A stretch of 64,000 nucleotides of DNA, from NCBI RefSeq assembly GCF_048544455.1, contig NC_133528.1, positions 51,016,293-51,080,292 of the forward strand, written 5' to 3'. Position 1 is the stretch's first letter. The number at the start of each line of letters is the position of its first letter. A program made the position numbers and the translations under genes. The DNA is from Silene latifolia. Its lineage: Eukaryota; Streptophyta; Magnoliopsida; Caryophyllales; Caryophyllaceae. Positions 54,672 through 64,000 of the stretch are shown here, piece by piece. The notes below the pieces were generated by a model. The model did not search any database, was not told the DNA's origin, and worked only from the letters and a program-made list of their open reading frames with translations.

Positions 54672-55375
54672 TGACACCTCATGATAACGCGGAAAATATA
54701 ACTAATAAATTAATACGGAAATTTATGAGATTTAAAAAAAACGTTTTTTTATTACTAGTTAATGATTAACACGCGGGAGCCACTAACGAAATGAAACAAA
54801 TAAAACGATAAGCAAACCTAGGTTATTACATTCCAAGTCTAGAAAGCGGGGAAAAGATATCCCACGAATAAAGAGTTAAGGGGTTTCTAAACAAGCAAAC
54901 TAAGGTCCAAGGGTTTAGTTCTCTCTAGCCCACACGTCTTCCCCACGTAAGCGTCTTCACCACCTGTCATCCATGTAAACATGAACGCCAAAGTCAGTGG
55001 GGAGTAACTCAAGGTTCTCCCAGCCACAATATGTCGAAATGCAAGTAAACAAGCACTTAATTACACATATTGATCATACAACATATTTGAACAATGAAGA
55101 ACAAGGAAATATAATTGGTAGTCATTATGAGATAGGCATAATACATTAGAATAAGTATGCATTCAAGAGAGTATAATAACTAAGTCAACCCACTCATATT
55201 GACTCGACTCAACAAGTGTAAGACATCTACAAAGTGTAGACGAAGTATCCGACTCAGAGGCTACCTTTAAAGCATGTCCGAGATACTACACACAAGACTA
55301 CATCCTAGACCCCAATCCTCCTGGTAGGACGACGATAATAATACGGTCCTAGTCTAAACCTGGATCCAGACTCGA

Positions 55376-55520
55376 TACATGGCACACAGACCGTAACCAA
55401 AGGTCGAGTAACCCCAAATCGGAAACATGGCACACATTCTGTAACCAAAGGTCCGAAGAGGCGGAAGGATAACCCAATCCGGAAAAACATGGCACAAATA
55501 TCAGTAACCAAAGGTGTGAA
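55376..55520. repeat. Three copies of catggcaca...gtaaccaaaggt
   Basis: Copies begin near 55377, 55424 and 55487, each about 30 bp, separated by variable sequence. Confidence 0.85.
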
Positions 55521-56029
55521 AGGGAAAATAAGGAATGTCAAGTAGTGACACAATGTAAACGTCACACTTGAGTCACCAATAAGAGTAAAAATGATTATAC
55601 AAACATAAACACGATAAAATATCATAGGTCACGGATAAACAAGATTACATCACGGAATCACTAATGTCACATTCATACTTGTGGCTTACATCTCACCATA
55701 AGTACGGATGGGAACATCAATCCCGACGATCATATCGCAACTAGAGGGCTTATGGCTCACCTCTAGTATCCGATAGGACCAAGACTCTCACAACCGAACA
55801 ATACGAGACATTATCTAGAATACGACACTTCACAAGTAACTATTTATAATAAATATTTCATGCTTGTGTTATATTAATAAATATTCCACTTCATAATTTA
55901 ACAAGCCGGTTACATAAAATATAACATGCGATAATGAATAATTTACGTTATGTGAAAGTTTACGGAATAAAATATGACCAAGCCCAAGTGACTTACTTAT
56001 GAGCCCAAAAAGCAAACTATGAGAAGCCC

Positions 56030-56215
56030 AATAATTGAATCACATTAAGCCCAACAACAAGGCATATTACCCAACATATTACTCATGTGCAACCCAACAA
56101 TTAAATCATGTGAAATCCATCCATTTGATCATGTAAGACCCAATAAATTAGTCATGTGAAGTCCAATAATTAAAACACAACAAGTCCAACTAGTAAAATA
56201 TCACAAGCCCAATTA
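56030..56215. repeat. Degenerate 35-45 bp repeats rich in gcccaa/tccaat
   Basis: Repeated pattern aag/acccaa.aattaa.tcatgtg at irregular spacing; low complexity. Confidence 0.6.
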
Positions 56216-57445
56216 ATTAATCATAACACAAGTCACCAAAAATGGAAGAAGGAAACAAGTGGGTAAACAAACACCATCTCTAAGGATTGGCCCAACAAGA
56301 AGGGATATGTGTGTAAGCCCAAAATTATTAAAAGCATACCCAACACATAAAACAAAGCAACAAAACAAAAGGGGAATAAGGAGTATGAAGCATATACTAT
56401 TCCGTGACCACCCCGACATAACCACGGCCAGACCGTGGTCACGCAACCAGCCACCAGTCCACAGCCGGCCTTGTCCACCACCTGTGCCCACAGTCGGCCA
56501 TCTGTCCTGGTCGACACACAACCACAAACACTCACCCAAATGCACAACAAGTAACTAGTAAGACGATCTAATGAGCATGTTCGAAGACAGGAATTCACAC
56601 CAACATTACGACTCAAGGCGCCACCTATGCACACCGAGACAGCCACCATATGTCCGCCAACTACCGCCGTCACAACCATTCGCCCACGGCTAACACTCAG
56701 CCTGTAAAACAGTCCTATAAACCATGCTAAACACGGCCATGATGACACATTTGACACGAGTTTTCTAAGTATATGCAAGATGAATTTAACATGTAAAAGC
56801 AACACAGAAACAGTCCCGAAATATTGCATACAACCGTCCCCAAAAACTGTCTTATTCCCGTCCTTAAGTTGCTCAATTTCAGCACCCAAAAGCCACATAA
56901 ATCGTACCAAACCGTACTTAAATGAAGAGCGCATAAAAACAGCCGAATTCAGGCGCTACTTTGAGACGAAAATTATCGTACAAATGAGAAAAACCTAAAG
57001 GATCAAAATTTATCAAACAAGAGCATATAAAGCGACACAAAACACGGAAATTTCGACATTTGTCGAGTAACCTATCACCGTTACCTTTAACTTCTCAAAT
57101 TCCCAAGTGGAGACGTCCAAAATAGCACGGGCTTCCCTCCGGGTCTTCAAGCTCGTCACTAGGAGTAAGAAAACGGATTATTTGAGTCAAAAACCGAGTT
57201 GTCTTTAAGACGGCCATTTTCGAAATCTCAACAAAACTGAGACTTTATTACCTAGAAAGAAGGAGGAAGGAAAGAGGAAGAGAGTGGTACAAAACTTATG
57301 AAATTTGGTTGAGAAATGGAGGAGGGATCTCGGGTTGAAGGTTGCGAAAATGGAGGTGTATGGGCTCTGTTATGTTGCTGCTGTTGTTTGCTCTTTTCGA
57401 AATGAAGAAGGAGGAAAAAGTGAGGATGAGGGTGGGACACGGATG

Positions 57446-57476
<31 letters not shown>

Positions 57477-57500
57477 AATAATAATAATAATAATAATAAT
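57446..57500. repeat. Microsatellite (CAA)n(TAA)n
   Basis: About nine CAA then about nine TAA units. It gives poly-Asn, poly-Ile or poly-Val in ORFs of either strand. A short remainder (taataataa) also follows the LINE-4 tail at 62640. Confidence 0.95.
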
Positions 57501-57579
57501 CAAAACAGAGTTGTGTTTAGAGAGAAGTTTTCTCTCTCTAGAAAGACGATCTCCATTGTTGCTCGTTTTTCTAGCTCGC

Positions 57580-59196
57580 ATGGGTCGCGGAAGAGGTCGA
57601 CCCCCCAAAGGAAGACCGCCATTGGATAGCTCGTCTCAATCCGCTCCTTCTCAAACCACTTTCATGGATAATTCTGATCAATCCTCGGAGAATTGTCAAA
57701 CCCAGGTGAATTCTCCTCGTTCCCCTGTTCTTCTCAGTGATTTTGTTGATACTGCGGTTCATAATTCTGCGCGTAAAACTCGCTCTTCCCCTACTCCTTC
57801 TTCTATTGCTTCAAATTCCGCCATTGTTGCGAACAATTTGAGCCCTACTAAGGACTCCCCTGTTATTGTGACTGATACGGTTGTCTCTGCTAATACTCCT
57901 GTTACTGACACCCCTGTTGTCGTTGAACCTGTTGTTGTTACTAATATCGCCCCTAATTCCGAGGATTCTGTTGATACGTCAAAACCAAACTTAGGTTTTG
58001 GGGAAAATAACCCTAGGAAATGGAATGATGTTGTTAAAGGACCTAGTCAATTGGGTATGTCCTTATTCTTTGATGAACATAGCAAGAACTCTACTGAAAT
58101 TGAGGTCAATCTTGAGGATTTCCAAGGGGAATTGGATTATTGGAAGTATACTTTAATGGGGAACTTCCTTGGGTCTAAGCCTAACCTAAAGCAAGTTCAA
58201 GATTTTGCCCAAAAAGCTTGGAAGCAGATTGCTTCTCCAGTAGTCCAATACTACAGGAAGGGGTGGTTCAGCTTCAGGTTCACCACTCAAGAGGATATGA
58301 ATAATGTTCTTAGGGAGGGTCCTTGGAAACTGGGATCAAGCTCTCTCATTCTAAAGCAATGGTATCCTAACTTCTCTATGGAAATGGATAAGATCTCCAC
58401 TGTTCCTATTTGGGTCTTGTTTCCTGACTTGGAACCATTTCCCTGGTCTGAATCTGTGCTAAGCAAGATGGCTAGCAAGATTGGGAAACCTCTATTTGCT
58501 GATCTCAATACCACTTGTAAGACTAAAATGTCCTTTGCAAGGATCCTTGTTGAGGCTGATGTTTCTGCCACTTTACCTGATGAAATTGTTCTTAATACAC
58601 CTTTTCATGGCCAAACTGTTCAGAGAATCATCTATGAATGGCTTCCTTTCCACTGTTCAGGGTGTGGGAAGTTAGGTCATAAACTCAGCAGCTGTAAATG
58701 GCACCAACCTACTAGTAGTGATCCCAAGAAGGTGTATAAGGCTAAGCCCTCTAGTAACCCTATCCCCCCTAGTGTACCACAACCTGAGGTTGAGTTGGGC
58801 TCAGTATGCCATGAGCTAGGTGGTACCTCAGATGGCCAGATAGAGGATGCTACTCCTGAGCATGTCCAGGATCAACCAGTGCATCTAGCTGGTTCCTCAC
58901 ATGTTCAGGGTGATGGCTCCTCTTTCCTGACTACTGAAATGCACTCAGAATGCCATGTGCTAGGCTCACACTCTCCTCAGCATGCTGTTAGCCCTAGGGC
59001 GGTGGATAGGAGGTCTCAAATTGCCAAGAAGAGAGACTGTAATGAGGCTGAACACAGTGATAACCATAGTGATGTCCCACTTACTGAGAACAGATTTGAT
59101 TCTCTTAGTGTTGAAAATGAGCACTCTGATGCTACTCTAGTGGATAAGGAGCCCCCTGATAAAATTTCTCATGAAGATCAGCTCCTGGAACATTAG
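57580..59196 (+). CDS. LINE-4 ORF1 protein (538 aa)
   Basis: This is the RNA-binding protein of the LINE. The ATG at 57580 (MGRGRGRPPKGRPP) is preferred over the in-frame ATG at 57511, which lies in the 5' UTR. A basic N-terminus leads to a Ser/Thr/Pro/Val-rich spacer. DUF4283 spans about residues 180-300 (LDYWKYTLMGNFLGSKP, GWFSFRFTTQEDMNNVL, LILKQWYPNFSME). A zinc-knuckle-like CSGCGKLGHKLSSC follows near residue 362, then a His/Asp/Glu-rich tail. No stop or frameshift interrupts it. It overlaps ORF2 by 26 bp. Confidence 0.88.
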   Translation: MGRGRGRPPKGRPPLDSSSQSAPSQTTFMDNSDQSSENCQTQVNSPRSPVLLSDFVDTAVHNSARKTRSSPTPSSIASNSAIVANNLSPTKDSPVIVTDTVVSANTPVTDTPVVVEPVVVTNIAPNSEDSVDTSKPNLGFGENNPRKWNDVVKGPSQLGMSLFFDEHSKNSTEIEVNLEDFQGELDYWKYTLMGNFLGSKPNLKQVQDFAQKAWKQIASPVVQYYRKGWFSFRFTTQEDMNNVLREGPWKLGSSSLILKQWYPNFSMEMDKISTVPIWVLFPDLEPFPWSESVLSKMASKIGKPLFADLNTTCKTKMSFARILVEADVSATLPDEIVLNTPFHGQTVQRIIYEWLPFHCSGCGKLGHKLSSCKWHQPTSSDPKKVYKAKPSSNPIPPSVPQPEVELGSVCHELGGTSDGQIEDATPEHVQDQPVHLAGSSHVQGDGSSFLTTEMHSECHVLGSHSPQHAVSPRAVDRRSQIAKKRDCNEAEHSDNHSDVPLTENRFDSLSVENEHSDATLVDKEPPDKISHEDQLLEH

Positions 59197-62100
59197 AGGG
59201 TGTAATGACCCTCTCAAGCAACAAGAGATCAGAGATTTCTTGTGGAGTAATAAGCTAGATGTTCTTGGTGTTTTGGAAACTAGAGTAAAAAAGAAGAATG
59301 CTGATAATATCATCAAAAATAAGTTCAGCAATTATAGTGTGATCTGTAATTATGACTGTCATTATAATGGCAGGATCTGGCTCATCTTTAACCCTGCTAC
59401 TGTTAATGTTACTCATATTCTCTCCAATGCACAGTTCATTCACTGTGCCATTAATCATCATGCTACTTCTCAGATATTGTTTCTTACTATGGTTTATGGT
59501 AGTAATGATCCTAAAATCAGGGAGGATCTATGGACTGCTCTTTCTTCCATTCAGCATTCTGTTACTAGTTGGGTCCTCCTGGGGGATTTCAATGTGATCA
59601 GGGATGTTAGTGAAAAGATAAGTCCCACTCCTCCTAACCTGGATGATATCCTAGCTTTCAATACTTGCCTCTTGAATTGTCGATTGGATGATATGAGGGG
59701 GCCTGGATGTGAATATACCTGGACTAACAAGCAAGATGACAGTACCAGAACTTGGTCCAAGCTGGATATGGCTTTAGCTAACCCTGACTGGTTCAACCAA
59801 TTCCCTACCACTTATGCTAATTTTTTGCCTGCTGGTATATCTGATCACTCTCCTGTACTGGTAACAGTATTTGATGATCCTCCTTTAAAGTCCAGATTTA
59901 GCTTCCTTAATTGCTGGACTACCCATGCCTCTTATAGGGATCTTGTCACCCAGGCATGGCATCTCCCTGTTCAGGGTACTGCTATGTTTAAGCTCTTTGG
60001 CAAACTCAAGAATGTTAGAGTCAGCTTATATGGCCTTCACAAGCAAAATTATAGTGACATTCCCAATAAAGTGGTGGTAGCTAAGGCTGCTCTTATGGAT
60101 TGTCAAGCTATGCTGCAGTCTTGCCCTCTTTCTCCTGATCTTATTCACAAGGAAAAGCAGTTGTTGGTTGACTATAATACTCTTAAGCAAGCTGAAGTGA
60201 GCTTCTTAAAGCAAAAAGCAAAAGTTGACAATATTAAACATGGTGATTTCTCCTCTAAATACTTTTTCTCTAGACCGCAGGAGAGGAAAAATCAACAAAT
60301 CATTGGCAGGATTGTTGATAGACATGGAACTGAAAGGACTGGGTTGTCTGATGTAGCTGAGGGTTTTGTTGATTATTACTCCCATCTCTTGGGCTCTACT
60401 ACTCCCACTTCTCCTTTGGATACTTCCCTAATTCATCAGGGCTCCTGTGTCTCCCCTGAGGACTCTGCTAGTCTTATTCAACCTGTCTCTCTGGATGAAA
60501 TTAAAGCTGCTTTGTTTAGCATTGGTTCTGACAAGAGCCCTGGGCCTGATGGTTTCTCCTCAGGTTTCTTTAAGGATTCCTGGGAGCTTATCAGCTCTGA
60601 CTTTTGCAAAGCTGTGTTAAACTTCTTCAATACTGGTAAAATGAGTAAGCAAGCTAATTCTACTTTGCTCACCCTAATCCCCAAAAAGAAAATTAGTAAC
60701 TCTGACTGATTTCAGACCTATATCTTGCTGCACCATTATATATAAAACCATTAGTAAGATTCTGGTCAACAGACTTAAGCCTATCCTCCCTTCCCTTGTG
60801 GGCCCTGAACAGGCTGCTTTTGTCCAAGGGAGAAGTATCTTTGAAAACATTATGCTTTCTCAATCCCTTGTAAGGAACTATTCCAGGAAATTCCTTACTC
60901 CTAGGGCTTTAATCAAAATTGATATTCATAAAGCTTTTGACTCTTTGCAATGGGACTTCATCCTCAAAATGCTTAATGCCTTGAAGCTTCCCACTGCTTT
61001 TATTCACTGGATTATGGGGTGTATTTCTGGTTCTTGGTTTTCCATTAAAATCAATGGTACTACCCATGGTTTTTTCAAGGGTAAGAGTGGCCTTAGGCAA
61101 GGAGACCCACTCTCTCCCTACCTCTTTGTGCTCAGTATGGAGATTTTATCCAGACACTTAAGGAAGTTAGATTCCAAGCCTCAGGTCAGTCTGCATCCCA
61201 AGTGTGCTAAAGTTAAGCTCACTCACTTAGTCTTTGCTGATGATTTGATGCTCTTTACTCGAGGTGATGTACCTTCTGTTACTGGTGCTATGGATATTAT
61301 TAATGATTTTGCTTCCTGGTCTGGTCTACATGCTAATACTACTAAGACTGAAATTTATTTTGGTGGAGTTAATCCCTCTGTCAGAGCTCAGATCCTGCAG
61401 GCCACTGGGTTTACTGAGGGACATTTCCCATTCAGATATCTTGGGATCCCTCTCAACTCTACTAAGAATTCTGTGGAAGTTTATGGTACTCTTATTACCA
61501 AGATTCAAAACTCCCTACTTCACTGGTCTAACACTTTCCTCTCTTATGCTGGCAGAATCCAAATTCTTAACTCTGTTATCTTTGGGCTAGCTAACTTTTG
61601 GTGTGCTACTGCTCTACTTCCTAAGACTATTCTGAAAAGAATAAATAAAATTTGCAAGGATTACTTCTGGAATGTAGAACCTGGTGCAAGGAAACTTGTC
61701 TTCCATTCCTGGAAATGCATTTGCAGGCCTGGAGATGAAGGTGGGTTCAATATTAAGGAATTGCTCTCTTGGAATAAAGCATTGCTGGCTAAATGGCTTT
61801 GGATGCTTGATCATGACTCTGAAGGGAATTGGGCTCAGTGGAATCGAGCTTACACTTTCCCTGATAGTTCCATTTGGCAACTTAGCATTAAGGATAGATA
61901 CCCTGAAAGCCTGTGCAGCCTTATCAAAGTCAAAGATGAAATCCTGGCTAGAACAGGTTCCATTTCTGCTGGCACTGCTGTGGTGGCCAGTTGGTTTACC
62001 CATGGTAAATTCAAACTTGGCTTGGCTTATGACTGGTTCAGGTTACATGGTCCTATTCTCCCGTGGTTTAAAGCTTTACAGGGTCCTGCTGTTCTACCCA

Positions 62101-62537
62101 AGCACCGAGTTACTGCTACTCTTGCTGCTCTGAGGAAGCTACCAACTGTGGATCTTCTGGCAAAAAGAGGAATGGTCATTATTAACAGGTGCATCCTCTG
62201 TAAGCAAATGTCTGAGTCGCATAGACATCTATTTTTCAGATGCCTTTACTCTCAACAAATCTGGCAGGGGCTTGTGCATTGGATGGCTTTGCCTACTCGA
62301 AGTAATGCTCTTGATACTGAACTCACCTGGATGGTTCAATCTATGGGTAGACATCATTGGAAGCATCAGTGGAGAAAGAGCTGCTTAGCTGCTGCTATCT
62401 ATCATATTTGGAAAGAAAGGAATGACAGACTTTTCAGTGGACATGAAACTCAACATGTTACTCTTGTTGAACAAATTAAACATGTTGTAAAACTTAGGCT
62501 GTTAGCTAGTCACTCTCAGGCTTGCATTGAGGATTAA
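59171..62537 (+). pseudogene. LINE-4 ORF2: endonuclease, RT, zf-RVT, one frameshift
   Basis: The ATG at 59171 opens MKISSWNIRGCNDP. The APE endonuclease shows LETRV, LGDFNVI and SDHSPV. The RT N-terminus DKSPGPDGFSSGFFKD ends at a stop at about 60707; the conserved sequence continues one frame over (FRPISCC, IYKTISKILVN) to the frame 60798-62537. That frame has ALIKIDIHKAFDSLQW, KSGLRQGDPLSPYLFV, an intact HLVFADDLMLF and a zf-RVT with CILCKQMSESHRHLFFRC. The shift falls in the A-rich aaaaagaaaatt stretch at 60683-60694, consistent with one extra base. No RNase H domain. Confidence 0.9.
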
Positions 62538-62639
62538 AAGTTAGTTTTGTTTACCCTCTTGGGTAGCTAGTGGATAGCTTTGTAAGTTTTTATCCTCTTC
62601 TTAATAAAATGAGGTATATCTTCTTGCAAAAAAAAAAAA

Positions 62640-63019
62640 ATAATAATAAAAGTAGAGTGTGGGGTGAGTAGGTGGTATGTGTTGTCAATATTCGGTTGGT
62701 CCGAGTTTAGTCAAGATTCCCAATTGAAATGCGACGGTCTATGTTTAGACGGAAATTAAGACGGGAATTATTATTATTACTGTCACTATTATTGTCCGAC
62801 CAAAAATATATACATACATATATTCTTATATAAATTATGTCTTAGGAATATAATTTAATAATACATATTTTTATATAAATGAGCTTTTATATATTACTTT
62901 TATAAAAATCGTGTTTGAAATAAAATTAATTAAATTGAATAATTGAAAAATATAAAATAAAGCAATCAAACGGTGTAATAAATTTTAAATGTCAAAATGG
63001 GAAATTCGCGGGTGTTACA
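62640..63019 (-). other. LTR end after LINE-4
   Basis: AT-rich LTR sequence ending cgcgggtgttaca; no ORF. Confidence 0.6.
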
Positions 63020-63040
63020 ATCACCCCATCTTTTAAAAAG
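63020..63040 (-). other. Polypurine tract of the second chromovirus-like element
   Basis: The minus strand reads AAAAGATGGGGTGAT directly before the LTR (TGTAACACCC). Confidence 0.65.
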
Positions 63041-64000
63041 TTTCGTCCTCGAAACTTGAAAGTAGAAATGAAAGGTTATATGTAAAAATAAAACTGGCAT
63101 TTTGAAATTGATAACCAAAACATTAAAAGGTTACTTATTGTAAGAATTAAAATTCTTTCAAAAGTTTCAAATAAAATTTTTCGACAGAACCAGATTCTCT
63201 TTAAAGGAACGAAAGTGCTCTTGTTGCGCATTCAAGAACATCACATTCCAAATCAAAGATAAGGTCAAAAAGGCAAATCATTTGTATAAATCAAAATTCA
63301 AAATTCTTTTAAAAACATTAATGAAGAGTTTTCAAAAGTATAAGTCTCATTCATGGAACGAAATTGCTTTTGTCGTGCACACCAGAACGCTAACTTTCCA
63401 AGTCAAAGACAAATTTAAAACAAAATCATTCGCCGACAAGCGTAGAACAAGTTATCAAACGTCTCCAATAACGAGTTCCAACATCCTATCAACGTCAAAA
63501 CCAAATGAAAATGGTAATCCACTCAAGTTTTCTTTCGCAAAAGCCAAATGAAAATTAAAAGACGCATGGTTAAACTAAAAAAAGAGTCAAATTCTGAAAA
63601 TATAATATTAAACTTTGACAAAGAAATCATAAATAGATCAAAGTTAATAGAAATTGGATGAAATTTAAAGAAATCTCGGGTTTAGCAATTAAAATCATGA
63701 TAAATAAGTTTATACTCAAGGAACAAATAGGGAACTAAATCAAATTTTCATTTTCAAACCTTTTAAAATAGGTAAAGTTTTGTAAGAGTAACATAGTTTT
63801 TTAACAACGAACCAAAAATGGTAGCTTGAAAGTTTAGAAATTGTACGAAATGAAAAATAACTTAAACATCCAAAATACAAGGTACGCTAAGAGGATCCAA
63901 ACTTAATTAACAAAAGAGCTATGATGAACTTCCTAGGGGTAAGATTCAGGGTAAGGTCAACAAGGATGTCAAAGATAGAGTTTTATAGGTTACGAGTATC
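63041..64000 (-). other. 3' untranslated internal region, to window end
   Basis: No integrase or chromodomain is visible yet. An imperfect duplication of about 150 bp (ggaacgaaagtgctcttgtt at 63208 and ggaacgaaattgcttttgtc at 63355) is present. The plus-strand ORF 63282-63551 runs across it and has no recognisable domain. Confidence 0.5.

Larger units (their letters stand above)
57516..62637 (+). mobile_element. LINE-4: nearly intact plant LINE (about 5.1 kb)
   Basis: It has a 5' UTR starting near tttagagagaagttttctct, an intact ORF1 (57580-59196), an ORF2 (59171-62537) with one frameshift, a short 3' UTR with ttaataaaatgag and a poly(A) of 13 at about 62625-62637. An imperfect TSD is plausible: taataatcaaaacagag at 57494-57510 versus taataataaaagtagag after the tail. 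It lies inside the long LTR of the second chromovirus-like element. Confidence 0.9.
54672..63019 (-). repeat. Long LTR of the second chromovirus-like element (about 3.2 kb without LINE-4)
   Basis: Non-coding. It includes three copies of a catggcaca...gtaaccaaaggt motif (55376-55520), a run of aagcccaa-type short repeats (56030-56215) and a CAA/TAA microsatellite (57446-57500) that received LINE-4. The minus ORF 56213-56934 shows no domain and lies in LTR sequence. The left boundary is less certain than the right. Confidence 0.65.
54672..64000 (-). mobile_element. Second chromovirus-like Ty3/gypsy element, 3' part
   Basis: The LTR runs from TGACACCTC (54672) to GGGTGTTACA (63019), split by LINE-4. 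It is followed by a polypurine tract on the minus strand and 980 bp of internal sequence. The junction (gttaca, then a few bases, then tttcgtcctcgaaactt) parallels the Tekay junction at 39536-39580 (ttcgtccccgaagtt). Coding regions would lie beyond the window. It is inserted in Tat-2. Confidence 0.7.

Noticed and set aside
56213-56934. Minus-strand ORF of 233 codons
   Set aside because: It lies within LTR sequence, overlaps another ORF in a second frame, has no recognisable domain and a low-complexity, Gly/Val/Cys-rich composition.
57252-57608. ORF with poly-Ile/poly-Val tract
   Set aside because: The tract is the CAA/TAA microsatellite read on the minus strand, and the frame crosses the LINE-4 boundary.
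63282-63551. Lys/Ser-rich plus-strand ORF
   Set aside because: It runs antisense to the element, crosses a duplicated non-coding unit and has no domain.

Overview
This window is plant nuclear heterochromatin made almost entirely of transposable elements. I see no convincing host gene, tRNA, rRNA or CRISPR array. The families present are LINEs whose ORF1 carries DUF4283 and a CCHC knuckle and whose ORF2 carries APE endonuclease, RT and zf-RVT; Ty3/gypsy elements of the Tat/Ogre, Athila and chromodomain (Tekay/Del) lineages; Ty1/copia; and a TRIM. This mix indicates a flowering plant. A Caryophyllales genome such as Silene is a guess from general resemblance of the repeats, not something I can prove here.

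Layout from the left. 1-7001 is a minus-strand copia element cut by the window edge. It has a long LTR, a tRNA-Met PBS, a 2.2-kb leader and a gag ORF, but no pol in the 2.6 kb that follow. It sits in a minus-strand Athila derivative (7002-10137: truncated ATHILA ORF-1-type ORF, gag N-terminus, PBS, 1.5-kb LTR). That element truncates LINE-1 (10138 to about 15790, minus), which has an RNase H domain after RT.

The centre is a four-level nest whose boundaries are fixed by target-site duplications (TSDs). A solo-LTR-like sequence (about 16.1-16.67 kb plus 48.10-48.95 kb) was split by LINE-3 (16674-48101, minus, 14-bp TSD). LINE-3 was then split three times: by LINE-2 (17809-22692, 22-bp TSD), by a young Tat-type element with 3.2-kb LTRs and only gag (26015-38104, TSD agacc), and by a Tekay-type chromovirus (38172-47827, TSD ctttc). 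The Tekay pol was in turn hit by a copia LTR (42128-43424, TSD aactg/aactt). Removing the inserts leaves about 4.77 kb for LINE-3, a plausible full-length element.

The right part holds a TRIM (49224-49512) and a second Tat/Ogre element (LTR 49533-52320, PBS, then leader satellite arrays up to 54671). A second minus-strand chromovirus-like element was inserted into it (LTR 54672-63019, internal region to the window end), and its LTR was split by LINE-4 (57516 to about 62637, plus), a nearly intact LINE.

No genes here work together as a host pathway. Reverse transcriptase, endonuclease and integrase are encoded only by the LINEs and by the decayed Tekay element; the copia, Athila and Tat-1 elements look non-autonomous and would need proteins from relatives elsewhere. 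The most unusual material is non-coding: two covarying hairpins and a quasi-palindrome array in the 3' region of Tat-1, repeat clusters upstream of LTR TATA boxes in several unrelated families, and large tandem arrays in Tat-2.
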